Shown here: positions 34,048-42,366 of the stretch, piece by piece | How positions within the stretch are numbered: position 1 is the first letter of the stretch | Layout: each line of letters starts with the position of its first letter | NCBI RefSeq assembly: GCF_019266065.1 | Contig: NZ_LPNR01000130.1 | Span: forward strand, 1 to 54,911 | DNA: 54,911 bases | Direction of reading: 5' to 3' | Origin: Nocardia sp. MH4 | Lineage (GTDB): Bacteria > Actinomycetota > Actinomycetes > Mycobacteriales > Mycobacteriaceae | Made by a program: the position numbers and the translations under genes | The notes under the pieces: model-generated | Database searches by the model: none | Seen by the model: the letters and a program-made list of their open reading frames with translations, nothing else | What the model was told of the DNA's origin: nothing

Positions 34048-37002
34048 TTATCGAAGATCACCTCGACCTACTGGACGACTCCGTACTTCGTCGCTGCCGA
34101 GCGGTCGTAGGAGTGCCGGTGTGGCCGATGCCGTCTGGTTGGTGAGCGTGGGCGAGGACCCGGCAGAGTCGATATCGATGTCGGTGTCGGGCTCATCGGT
34201 GGTGGAGGCAAGTTCGCCGGGATCGGTGGTGATAAGTGCGTTCTCGGTGTGTGAAGCCAGTGACCCGAACACTGCGCGGTCGGTGCCGCCGATCGTGAGT
34301 AGCCCCGATCCGCGTGCGGCCGAGAGCAGGAACTGTTGCTCACCGTCGGAGAGATGGAACGCAGTAGCGACCTCGTCGATGGCCTGGGGAGCCTGGCGGA
34401 GCAGGATCTGGGTCGCGGCGTTGGACACGATCGCGCGGCCCAGCTCGGTCGAGCAGACATCCGCGCAATCCTGGGTGGCGACGGTGAGCCCAGCCCAGTG
34501 CTTGCGGAAACTCTTCGCGGCCCGGAACAGGAACGCTGCTCCGGCGGGCTCGCGCATGAGCAGCCACGCCTCATCCACGGTGATCATTCGGGGTCGCCGC
34601 CGGCCAGGATTCGCCACCCGCCGCCAGGTCGCGTCCAGCACGAGCAGGGTGCCGATGGTTTTCAGCTCGTCGGGCAGCTCCCGCAGGGAGAACACGATCA
34701 GCCCACCCTCGGATTCGGTGGTGGTGGGTCCGTCGATCAGCCCGGCATAGGCTCCCTGCCCGGTGTAGGGGTGCAGCCCGGCGGCCAGCTCGGTCCCAGC
34801 GGGTGTGCCGAGCTGACCGAGCTGGTCACGCAGTCCGCTCAGCGTGGGCGCAGGCCGGGTCCAGGTGGATGGGTCGTCGCTAATCCCAGCGGCGGCGTAG
34901 GCGGCTGCCAGCGCGGCGTCCAGGGCCGCCCGCTGTACGGCGGTCTGGTTCCCCAGCAGCACCTGGACCAGAGTGTGCAGGAACAGCTTCCGCCGGGTGA
35001 GTGCTTCGGTCGGGGCGCTGCGGCGGCCGTCGGGTCTGGTGTGGACTTCCAGATCGAAGGGGTTGAGCCGGACCCCGGGTGCACCGAGGCGGATGTGCGT
35101 GCCACCCACGGACTCGGCGAGGCGGCGGTATTCGTCTTCGGGGTCGATCACGACCTGCTCGATCCCGCGATACAACGCTCGCAGGATTTCGGTTTTGACC
35201 AGATAGGACTTGCCCGCGCCGCTGCGGCCTAGCACGACGAGGTTGTGGTTGTGCGCCTCAGGCCCGAAACGGTCCACGAACAGCAACCCCGACGCGGCGT
35301 CGCGGCCGTAGAGAACGCCCTGGGGTCGCGCGGCCTGGGCGGGATCGGTTGCAGGGAGTTGGGGCGAGTCGAAGGGGAATGCCGCGGCGAGGGCGGTGGT
35401 GTCAAAGGTTCGCTGGACCCGGATCAGGTCGAGTCCGAGGGGCAGAGTTGTCATCCAGGCTTGGGCTGCTCGGTAGGACAGGGTGCAGGTGTCCACGAGC
35501 AGGCTCGCCGCCAGTGCCCGCACGGCGGCCACCTCGTCGGCCAGTTCGGTCCTTGTCTCGGCGTGGACGGTGAGATACACCCCGACCCGGAACAGGCGTG
35601 CCTCTGCGCGAGCGACACGGGCCGAGAGGTCGGCGGCGTCCTCGACGGCGACGTCGACCTGCGGGTCGGTCAGGCGGCCCCGGCCGAGATCGTGCATTCG
35701 GGAGGATTCGAGGCGGGCCTGCTGGCGGCGCAACCGGGTAGCTGCGGTGGCCGGGTCGACCGGCTCGACGTGGACCGCGACCTCGACTCGACCGGGGTGC
35801 GACAACAGGGGCGCGAGCCAGCCGGCCGTCACCTCACGCGGGTATCCGGTGACCGCGAGGGTGGAACTCCAGTTGGATCCGATTTCGAGGTGCCGGGTGC
35901 CGATGGTGACCGAGTCTGGGGCGAACCGGTCGAGCCCGTCCCCGGCGAATGGGTCTGGAATTCGGGCATCAGGGTCGGTGGTGATGACCGTGTCTGCGGG
36001 AGTGATGTCGGCGGCGGCCGACACCCGGCCCTCGGGGTTGGTGCAGCTGGCCAACACGGCAGCCGCGGCGTCGTGGTCTAGGGCGGTCACCGAGATCCCC
36101 AGCGGAGACAGCACATCGGCGGCCTCGTTCATCCGGCGTAGCAGCCGGGACTCGGCCGCTCGGCGCGCACCACCCGAGAGCGTGCGCCAGGCCCGGCGCT
36201 GTCCGGGTAGGCGGGCATGCAGCCCGCTGGTCGGCAGGGCTTCGGTGCGCTCACGCCACACGAGCAGCACCTGCCGGTGCACCGGATCTTCGCGGGCGGC
36301 CAACTCGGCAAGGTGGTCGGCGTGATCGAGGGCTGCCGCGGCGAGGTCGGCCGACATCTGGGTCGCGGCGCCGTGCAGGCCGGTGATGTGTTCGGTCAAG
36401 TCCAGACGGGCCGAACGGATGAGGATCTGCACGGGCTGGCGCAGGGTGTGCAGCCAGCCCGCGAGCTGCCCGACCAGGCTGTCCTGTTCGGCCGGAGTCC
36501 GCAACGACAGGTTCAGCGTTCCAGCGACCGCGATGGCGGCGAGGCCGTCGGCGCCGAGGTCGATCACCCCGACCCTGCCGCTGCTGCTGCTCGACACCGA
36601 CTCGGGCAAGCGAGCCTGATTCGCCGACAGTTCCGAGGGCACCGGTAGCCGGGGACGGCGACCTTTGACTCGGGATGTCATCCAGCGCGGTGCCCGTGCC
36701 TGAGTACCGCCGTGTGATCGGGCGAGGTGGCGTGGGCGCAGTCGGTGACGGACTGCGGCGACGAGCAGCAAATCGGCCGACAGGCCGTCGCGGCGGGTCA
36801 GCACCGCGACCGCGACAACGACGAACACCAGCACAGCGGCGACGGTGAACACCGGCAAAGGCAACAGGGAACGCATGGCGGCCCAGGTCGAGTACAGCAG
36901 GACGGCGGTGGTGGCCAGGACGGCGAGTTGGCGGGCGGTGAAGGGCCCCAGCAGCCGGTCGGAGCGGTCGACGTCGGTGGGGATGCGCACGATGGTGCTC
37001 AC
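34048..37002 (-). CDS. PrgI-VirB4 fusion, conjugation ATPase
   Basis: Motor ATPase of the type IV secretion channel, 984 residues. The N-terminus is a PrgI-like membrane domain (IPTDVDRSDRLLGPFTARQ, then two transmembrane helices, about 28-70). The VirB4/TraC domain follows, with Walker A GRSGAGKSY at about residue 595, the QVVIDPEDEYRRL strand and Walker B region MITVDEAWLLM. A Ser/Thr/Asp-rich tail ends the protein. Its GTG overlaps the VirB6-like gene by 4 nt (GTGA). Confidence 0.93.
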   Translation of the reverse strand: MSTIVRIPTDVDRSDRLLGPFTARQLAVLATTAVLLYSTWAAMRSLLPLPVFTVAAVLVFVVVAVAVLTRRDGLSADLLLVAAVRHRLRPRHLARSHGGTQARAPRWMTSRVKGRRPRLPVPSELSANQARLPESVSSSSSGRVGVIDLGADGLAAIAVAGTLNLSLRTPAEQDSLVGQLAGWLHTLRQPVQILIRSARLDLTEHITGLHGAATQMSADLAAAALDHADHLAELAAREDPVHRQVLLVWRERTEALPTSGLHARLPGQRRAWRTLSGGARRAAESRLLRRMNEAADVLSPLGISVTALDHDAAAAVLASCTNPEGRVSAAADITPADTVITTDPDARIPDPFAGDGLDRFAPDSVTIGTRHLEIGSNWSSTLAVTGYPREVTAGWLAPLLSHPGRVEVAVHVEPVDPATAATRLRRQQARLESSRMHDLGRGRLTDPQVDVAVEDAADLSARVARAEARLFRVGVYLTVHAETRTELADEVAAVRALAASLLVDTCTLSYRAAQAWMTTLPLGLDLIRVQRTFDTTALAAAFPFDSPQLPATDPAQAARPQGVLYGRDAASGLLFVDRFGPEAHNHNLVVLGRSGAGKSYLVKTEILRALYRGIEQVVIDPEDEYRRLAESVGGTHIRLGAPGVRLNPFDLEVHTRPDGRRSAPTEALTRRKLFLHTLVQVLLGNQTAVQRAALDAALAAAYAAAGISDDPSTWTRPAPTLSGLRDQLGQLGTPAGTELAAGLHPYTGQGAYAGLIDGPTTTESEGGLIVFSLRELPDELKTIGTLLVLDATWRRVANPGRRRPRMITVDEAWLLMREPAGAAFLFRAAKSFRKHWAGLTVATQDCADVCSTELGRAIVSNAATQILLRQAPQAIDEVATAFHLSDGEQQFLLSAARGSGLLTIGGTDRAVFGSLASHTENALITTDPGELASTTDEPDTDIDIDSAGSSPTLTNQTASATPALLRPLGSDEVRSRPVGRGDLR

Positions 37003-38867
37003 TGGAGGGTTCCTCCTCTCGGGGCGCGCGGAGCGCGGCGGCGCACGGGCAGATCGGGCATGGGCAGGTGCAGCTGCCGCCCCGCCGGACGCGCTGGTGC
37101 CGGTGCGGGTCGTTGTGGTGGGTGCGGCGGTGGTGCAACGGGTTTGACCCGGGTGACGGGGAACGGGAGTGGGTACTGGCCGCTGCGGTTCGGGCGAAGA
37201 CGCGCGTACGGGTCGGGCGGGGTGGGTTCGGTGAAGTCGAAGGCGAGCTGTTCGTTCCGCCGCCGGGGGGCGGGGCGTTCTGGTAGCGGGGTCGCTGGTG
37301 TCGTGCGGACGCGACGCACGGCGATCGGGAGCGGGTACTGTCCCCCGGCCCCAGCCCGGATGCCTCGATACGGGTCCGGCGGGGTGAAGTCGAACGCGAG
37401 CTGGCGCCCCCTCGCCGAACGGTTCGGGCGCGGCGGTGGCATGCTACTCGCCTGGGCCGGTGCCGGGCTGGGTTGCCGGGCGACGCGGCGGACTCCTTCC
37501 AGGGGCAGCATGAGCTGCCCGTCGCGCGTCGAACGCACCCGCGCGTAGGGATCGGGCGACCCACTGCTGGCGGCGGTGCGAGGTGCTCGTGGGGCGCGGG
37601 CAGGGCGTGGAGCTCGTCGTGCCGATGCCCCCGTCGCGGCAGTGCGAGAGGTGCTCGAGGTGGCGCCTTTGAGCATCCCGAGGGTTTTGTAGGCGATGAA
37701 GCCACGCACGATCGAGCCGAGGAAGCTGCGGCCTTGCCCGATCTTGAGGACCGACAACAGCCACATCGGGGTTTTGATCAACACGAACATCAACGCCAAA
37801 GCGACCGTGAGGTCGGCGATCTCGTTGGCGTCCGGACCGAACAGATGCCACCCGCCGGGAGCCAGCAGTACCCGCAAGACGGTCACGAGCGTCAGTGATT
37901 GCACCACCTGGATCGCCAGGCACGCGGCGAAGCTACGCCACCACCAACGGGCGACACCGTCCAGGCCGGGCAACCCATGACACATCAACGCCAAGGGTGC
38001 GCCGACGATCAGCAGGATCGTGATGGTGACTCGGACGACGTAGGAGATGAGCAGCACGAGCAGCATCATCGACAGGGCCAACTGGAGCAGGATGAACACG
38101 CCCCGGGACTGGTTGCTGGTGACGGCGAGTTCGGTCAGGGCGTCGGCGGCCGAGCCGGAGTCGACGCCGTCTCCGGCCAGGGCACCGGCGAGGGCGTTGG
38201 CGAAACCGATTCCGGCGGTGGCGATCATCATGCTCAATCCCCCGGCCGCGAACCCGATCACCAGCCGGGGCGCGAGCTCACGGATCGACCATTGGGTTTG
38301 GACGGTCTCGCGCATCATCAGCAGCACGCCTGCGGCCATGACGACCAGGACGTAGAGGGCGAGCACGATCTGCCAGGACTGGTTCCACAGCGCCCCGATC
38401 TCCGGTATCTGCCCGGGTTCGGGTGTGGTGAGCAGGGTTTTCGACAGCAACTCGAGCAGCGGGTTGAGCGAGGTCTCCACGATGCGCTGGAAGAACCCGT
38501 CGACGGCGTTCTCCACACACCCGTTGATGTTGGTGACCCCGCACTCCGCCGACCCCGACCCCGAACCGGAGCCGGGTGCCGTTGTCGTGCCGGGCGCGGT
38601 CGTCGTCGGCGGGGCGGTGGTCGAGGGCGGCGTCACCCATCGGCGCGGGGTAGTCGTGGGCGGTGGAGTGGTTGTCGTGTCCGGGGTGGCGGGTGCGGTG
38701 GTCACCGGCGGAGTCGGTGTCGGGGTGGCGGGTTGGGCGGCGGCTCCGGCGGAACTGGTGAGCACGATCAGGATCGCGGCGGGCACGGCCGCTGCGGTGG
38801 CGGCGGCGGTGCGCGTTGTCCGCGAGAGCCGCGCGGGTGCGGGTGGTGCCTGGGCCGAGGTGGTCAC
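36999..38867 (-). CDS. VirB6/TrbL-like membrane protein with a repetitive tail
   Basis: 622-residue polytopic channel component. It has a signal-like N-terminus, a Pro/Thr-rich extracellular stretch (about 45-105), then about six to seven transmembrane helices to residue 400 (such as LLVLLISYVVRVTITILLIV). The cytosolic tail has three copies of a PDPYxxxR...GQxxLP...VxRV unit, interleaved with QLAFDF, QLAFDF and QLHLPM. Start is GTG 38867. It overlaps the VirB4 gene by 4 nt and lies 2 nt from the pilin gene. Confidence 0.85.
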   Translation of the reverse strand: MTTSAQAPPAPARLSRTTRTAAATAAAVPAAILIVLTSSAGAAAQPATPTPTPPVTTAPATPDTTTTPPPTTTPRRWVTPPSTTAPPTTTAPGTTTAPGSGSGSGSAECGVTNINGCVENAVDGFFQRIVETSLNPLLELLSKTLLTTPEPGQIPEIGALWNQSWQIVLALYVLVVMAAGVLLMMRETVQTQWSIRELAPRLVIGFAAGGLSMMIATAGIGFANALAGALAGDGVDSGSAADALTELAVTSNQSRGVFILLQLALSMMLLVLLISYVVRVTITILLIVGAPLALMCHGLPGLDGVARWWWRSFAACLAIQVVQSLTLVTVLRVLLAPGGWHLFGPDANEIADLTVALALMFVLIKTPMWLLSVLKIGQGRSFLGSIVRGFIAYKTLGMLKGATSSTSRTAATGASARRAPRPARAPRAPRTAASSGSPDPYARVRSTRDGQLMLPLEGVRRVARQPSPAPAQASSMPPPRPNRSARGRQLAFDFTPPDPYRGIRAGAGGQYPLPIAVRRVRTTPATPLPERPAPRRRNEQLAFDFTEPTPPDPYARLRPNRSGQYPLPFPVTRVKPVAPPPHPPQRPAPAPARPAGRQLHLPMPDLPVRRRAPRAPRGGTLQ

Positions 38868-38869
38868 GG

Positions 38870-39268
38870 TCAGGCTCCGATGATGGATTTGAGCACGGCG
38901 ACGATGACCGGTGCCAGCATCGCCAGCGCGTAGCCGATGCAGGCGGCGCGGAAGGCGGTTTTGGCCTTCTCGATCTCGCTGGGGTCGCCGCCGCCGAGCA
39001 GGTAGCGGGCTCCGGCGATGGTCAAGAACAAGGTCGCCAGCCCGGCCAGGATGCCGACCAACCAGTTACGGGCGTTGTCGATCACCTCGCCCAACGACGA
39101 GGCGATGGCCAGGACCTCGGTGTGTGGCGGTGCCGCCGAGGCAGATCCGGCGATCAACAACAGGACTGCGCTCGTGGCCGCGACCGCGAGCACCCGCAGC
39201 CAACGCCGTCCATGCTGCCGAGCCGACCCTGGCGTGGTCTGGTTGACGTGTCCCCGGTTGGTGTTCAT
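38870..39268 (-). CDS. Type IV secretion pilin-like protein
   Basis: 132 residues. A signal peptide ends near GSASA. The mature part has two transmembrane helices (WLVGILAGLATLFLTIAGA and IGYALAMLAPVIVAVLKSII) joined by LGGGDPSEIEKAKTAF, the loop typical of VirB2/T4SS_pilin proteins. ATG 39268 overlaps the preceding regulator gene by 4 nt (ATGA). Confidence 0.85.
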   Translation of the reverse strand: MNTNRGHVNQTTPGSARQHGRRWLRVLAVAATSAVLLLIAGSASAAPPHTEVLAIASSLGEVIDNARNWLVGILAGLATLFLTIAGARYLLGGGDPSEIEKAKTAFRAACIGYALAMLAPVIVAVLKSIIGA

Positions 39269-40188
39269 GCCGCCACCTGCCCGTGCTCGGTGCTCGACAG
39301 CGCCGGGACCGCTGAGGGCGGGTTCGGCCGGCGACCTCGCCGCGGTGACCGATCCGGCGGCGCGAGGGCGGTCACCGCCTCGGCTTCGACCGGGCCGCTG
39401 CGATCGGGATCGAAGTCTCGGACGCGGTCGTTCAGCCACGCGAGTAGGGCGCGTTCGGCGCGGGGGCGCTGTTTGCGCAACTTCCACAGCGACACACCAC
39501 GTTCGGCCGCCAGCGCGGTGAGCGACCGGCCCTCCCACCGTGACGCGGCGATGAGTTCGGCAGCGTCGGCGGAGATCACTCCAGCGGCCACGGCATCGGC
39601 CAGCACCGTCTCGGGATGCCCCGGACCCGAGACCATCGCCTGGCCCCGCTCCCCCAGCGAAGCCAGGTCACGGTCGAGGTCGCCAACGACAGTTGCGCCG
39701 GTTCGCTGACTGGTTGCCGCCGCGAGCGCCGCGCGGTAAGCGCCCCACCGCAATCGGTGCCAGACTCCTGGCTCCTCCAGTCCCACGCGCGGGAGGTGGG
39801 CCAGGAACGCGGTCAGGATTTCGGACTCGATGTCGTGGCGGGCCGGGTGGTTGGAGGGGACGCACTCGCTGGCGGTCCGCGACAGCATCGGCGCGGCGAG
39901 CCCGGAGCAGACGAGCATCGCGTTGGTGTCGTTGGCGCGGACTCGTTGCAGCAGCCACACCCAGATCGCGTCGACCTCTCCCATCGGGGTGGCCGGATGC
40001 CACAGCCGCTCACGCAACTGCCCCCACGTCCGCGCCGGGTCAGCGGGGTCGGGGGGTGCTGGCGTCGGGTGCGGGTCGGTGGGCATGGTTTCGGCGGCCA
40101 TCCGGTCGAAGCCCGCCCACACGACTGCCAGCGGCGAGCCCGGCTTTGCGCCCGGTCCCGCATATGTCGCGACGCGTGAATTCGTCAC
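39265..40188 (-). CDS. Sigma-factor-like helix-turn-helix regulator of the transfer operon
   Basis: 307 residues from GTG 40188, which has a clear AGGAG Shine-Dalgarno. The C-terminal half contains AAELIAASRWEGRSLTALAA then ERGVSLWKLRKQRPRAERAL, which resembles sigma-70 region 4 DNA recognition. The N-terminal half is helical with no known motif. First gene of the leftward transfer operon, starting beside the 11-bp site arrays, so it is the best candidate to bind them. Confidence 0.65.
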   Translation of the reverse strand: MTNSRVATYAGPGAKPGSPLAVVWAGFDRMAAETMPTDPHPTPAPPDPADPARTWGQLRERLWHPATPMGEVDAIWVWLLQRVRANDTNAMLVCSGLAAPMLSRTASECVPSNHPARHDIESEILTAFLAHLPRVGLEEPGVWHRLRWGAYRAALAAATSQRTGATVVGDLDRDLASLGERGQAMVSGPGHPETVLADAVAAGVISADAAELIAASRWEGRSLTALAAERGVSLWKLRKQRPRAERALLAWLNDRVRDFDPDRSGPVEAEAVTALAPPDRSPRRGRRPNPPSAVPALSSTEHGQVAA

Positions 40189-40244
40189 TACAGATCTCCT
40201 TGTTCGGTCGAGAAATTCCGACCTCGCAAGGACACCTCGCGGCC

Positions 40245-40466
40245 ATATCCGAAACCTATCCAAACTCTATCCGGACAACACCCAAACCATATCTGAAACA
40301 TATCCAAGTCATATCCTGGGCGAGTTGGCGAATATTTCGCTATCGCTCGCCGCGCCGCCGCTGGGCCGCTGGATATCCGCGCGCATATAGGCATCCAACT
40401 GGGCTTGTGAAGTCGCGGATATTTCCAGGATATGAACCGGATATGTTTCAGATAGGATCTGGATAG
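40245..40466. repeat. Two opposed arrays of 11-bp-spaced ATATCC sites
   Basis: Left array: six units (ATATCC, CTATCC or ATATCT) start at 40245, 40256, 40267, 40289, 40300 and 40311; the slot at 40278 is empty. Right array, inverted: GGATAT, AGATAG or GGATAG at 40417, 40428, 40439, 40450 and 40461. Every step is exactly 11 bp. 40287-40316 is a near-perfect inverted repeat of 40428-40456. Iteron-like layout for cooperative binding on one DNA face. Confidence 0.85.
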
Positions 40467-40553
40467 GGCCATCGAACAGTGCCGGCAACCCGGCGAAAAA
40501 TACTTGAAAAAAGTTTCCGACCGACAGGGTGGACGACTGTCCCGGTGGGCAGG

Positions 40554-40617
40554 ATTTTCTGACTCAGGAAATTCTCAGAAAATTTATCGGGTGACCGTGT
40601 CCCGATTTTTGCTTTTT
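40554..40617 (+). terminator. Leader hairpins with T tract upstream of the rightward operon
   Basis: ATTTTCTGA (40554-40562) pairs with TCAGAAAAT (40575-40583). Then ATCGGG (40586-40591) pairs with CCCGAT (40601-40606), followed by TTTTTGCTTTTT. The second hairpin looks like an intrinsic terminator placed about 48 bp before the next gene, so an attenuator is possible. Confidence 0.5.
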
Positions 40618-40664
40618 GGCGGAAGTAAGCGAGTACACACCGCTCTCTCGCTCAGGAGGCCACA

Positions 40665-41306
40665 ATGCCCGCCACATCCCGACCCCGTTCCAGCTCCGCC
40701 GCCGTGCGCGTCCCCTCGACCTTGTGGGCGGTCGGGTCCGAGCCGCTGGACCCCGACGACCGTTGGCCCGACCAGGCTCTGGTCCACACGATCACCGAGT
40801 TCTCCGCGCCCGGCGCGCGGGTGATGCTGCTGGGTTGGCCCGCCCCCGGCGCCCGGGGCGCGTTGCGGATCATCGAGCCCGACACCGCCGCCGCGCTGTC
40901 CACGATCGGGGATCTGGGCCGTCACGGACTCGATGCCCCCACTGACCGGACCTGGTGCGGTGAGCCGGTGGATCTGGTCGTCGCGAGCCTGCTCGCCGAT
41001 CATCTCGACCCGATCGCCGCCGCCGAGCACATCACCGCGCTCGCGACCGAAGTCCTCGCGAGGTGTGGGTTGCTGGTCGTTTTCTCCCGCTGCCGCCACA
41101 GCGACTCCGGGGTCCTGTTGGACCCGGCTGGATCGGTCGTGGCCGCCGCCCAAGCCGCCGATCTGCTCTATCTCCAGCACATCATTGCCGCCCCAATCTC
41201 CGGGCAGGCCGTCACCGCGACTCCCGCCCCGGCTCCCTCGCACAACGCGCGCCACACGGTCGCGCACACCGACGTCTTCGTCTTCCTCCAGCCCGCCCAT
41301 GGCTGA
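40665..41306 (+). CDS. Degenerate methyltransferase-like protein of the element
   Basis: 213 residues, starting at an ATG 9 nt after AGGAGG. The pattern HTITEFSAPGARVMLLGWP, EPVDLVVASLLADHLDP and VLARCGLLVVFSRCRHSDSG follows the strand order of Rossmann methyltransferases, but motif I lacks the usual glycines and no PPY is seen. It is probably a non-catalytic partner or a family-specific protein. Its end overlaps a possible early start of the DNA methyltransferase gene. Confidence 0.6.
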   Translation: MPATSRPRSSSAAVRVPSTLWAVGSEPLDPDDRWPDQALVHTITEFSAPGARVMLLGWPAPGARGALRIIEPDTAAALSTIGDLGRHGLDAPTDRTWCGEPVDLVVASLLADHLDPIAAAEHITALATEVLARCGLLVVFSRCRHSDSGVLLDPAGSVVAAAQAADLLYLQHIIAAPISGQAVTATPAPAPSHNARHTVAHTDVFVFLQPAHG

Positions 41307-41355
41307 GCTCGCACACCCGCTGGCCCGCCGCAACTCTCACGCGAAGGACACCCGA

Positions 41356-42366
41356 ATGACGCTCGACCCGACCACCACCACCGCCGCCGACATCGACTCC
41401 GGCACCCTCGCGCAGACCGCCTCGGTCGTCGCGCCGGTGTCGGTGTGGGCTACCGCGCAGACCGCACCCACCGCGCAGCGGCGGGGCCGCTACCACCCCG
41501 ACAGTGTCCAGCACCCGGCGAAAATGTTCCCCGCCATCGTCGCCCACGCCGTGAACACCTACACCCGTCCCGGAGACCTCGTGCTGGATCCGATGTGCGG
41601 GATCGGCACCACCCTGGTCGAGTCGCTGCACTTGGGCCGCCGAGCGGTCGGGGTGGAGTACGAGGGTCGGTGGGCGGAGCTGGCGCGCACCAACCTCGAG
41701 CTCGCTCACGAGGCCGGAATCGATCTCGCCGCCGACGTCTTCCACGGCGACGCCCGCAAACTCGGGGATCTGATCCCGGCAGACCTACGCGGTCAGGCGC
41801 GCCTGGTCATCACCTCCCCGCCCTACGGCGACTCGGTGCACGGGCACGTCAAGACTTCCACGACCGAGAAGCTGCGGAAGAAGAACCAGCGCTACGGCGC
41901 GGTCCTGGACCGGGGCAACCTCGCCAACGTCGGGATCGGCCGCCTGCTGTCGGGGTTCACCAAGATCCTGGCCGGTGCCGCCGAATACCTCGCTCCCGGT
42001 GGGTATGTGGTGATCACCGCGCGGCCGTGGCGTCAGCACGCCGAACTCGTGCCGCTGCCCGCGCACCTCTACACCTGCGGCGAGCTGGCCGGGCTGGTTC
42101 CGGTGGAGCGGTGCGTGGCGCTGCTCGGGCGTCTCACCGAGGGCGAACTCGTCGCACGGTCGAGCTTCTTCCAGCGCGACTTCATCGTCAAGCAGCGCGC
42201 GGCCGGGCTGCCGATGCACCTCATCGCCCACGAGGACGTCATCATCTTGCGCAAGCCCGACGCCGACGAGGCGACCGAACGTCGCCGCGCGGCGGGCCGG
42301 TTCCCGTTCGGCAGCGCGGCGACGCTGCCGAACACCGAGACCGGCCCGGGGTCGGTGGCCGCGTGA
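41356..42366 (+). CDS. Orphan DNA methyltransferase (N4-cytosine or N6-adenine)
   Basis: 336 residues. It has HPAKMFPAIVAHAV (motif X-like), the SAM-binding motif I DPMCGIGTT (about 78-86) and catalytic motif IV TSPPYGD (about 153-159). The SPPY form suggests N4-cytosine methylation. ATG 41356 has AAGGA 7 nt upstream; an in-frame ATG at 41299 is also open. No restriction endonuclease gene lies nearby, so it may protect the incoming element from host restriction. Its stop overlaps the coupling protein start by GTGA. Confidence 0.88.
   Translation: MTLDPTTTTAADIDSGTLAQTASVVAPVSVWATAQTAPTAQRRGRYHPDSVQHPAKMFPAIVAHAVNTYTRPGDLVLDPMCGIGTTLVESLHLGRRAVGVEYEGRWAELARTNLELAHEAGIDLAADVFHGDARKLGDLIPADLRGQARLVITSPPYGDSVHGHVKTSTTEKLRKKNQRYGAVLDRGNLANVGIGRLLSGFTKILAGAAEYLAPGGYVVITARPWRQHAELVPLPAHLYTCGELAGLVPVERCVALLGRLTEGELVARSSFFQRDFIVKQRAAGLPMHLIAHEDVIILRKPDADEATERRRAAGRFPFGSAATLPNTETGPGSVAA

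Larger units (their letters stand above)
40189..40664. promoter_or_regulatory. 476-bp divergent control region of the element
   Basis: Lower GC than its surroundings and gene-free. It holds the two opposed site arrays (40245-40466), two hairpins (40554-40606) and the starts of the leftward transfer operon and the rightward coupling operon. It is the most likely place for the element's promoters, and perhaps an origin of transfer or replication. Confidence 0.65.

Noticed and set aside
34336..36081. Long rightward frames opposite the VirB4 gene
   Set aside because: Antisense shadows; the VirB4 frame has Walker motifs and overlapping neighbours.
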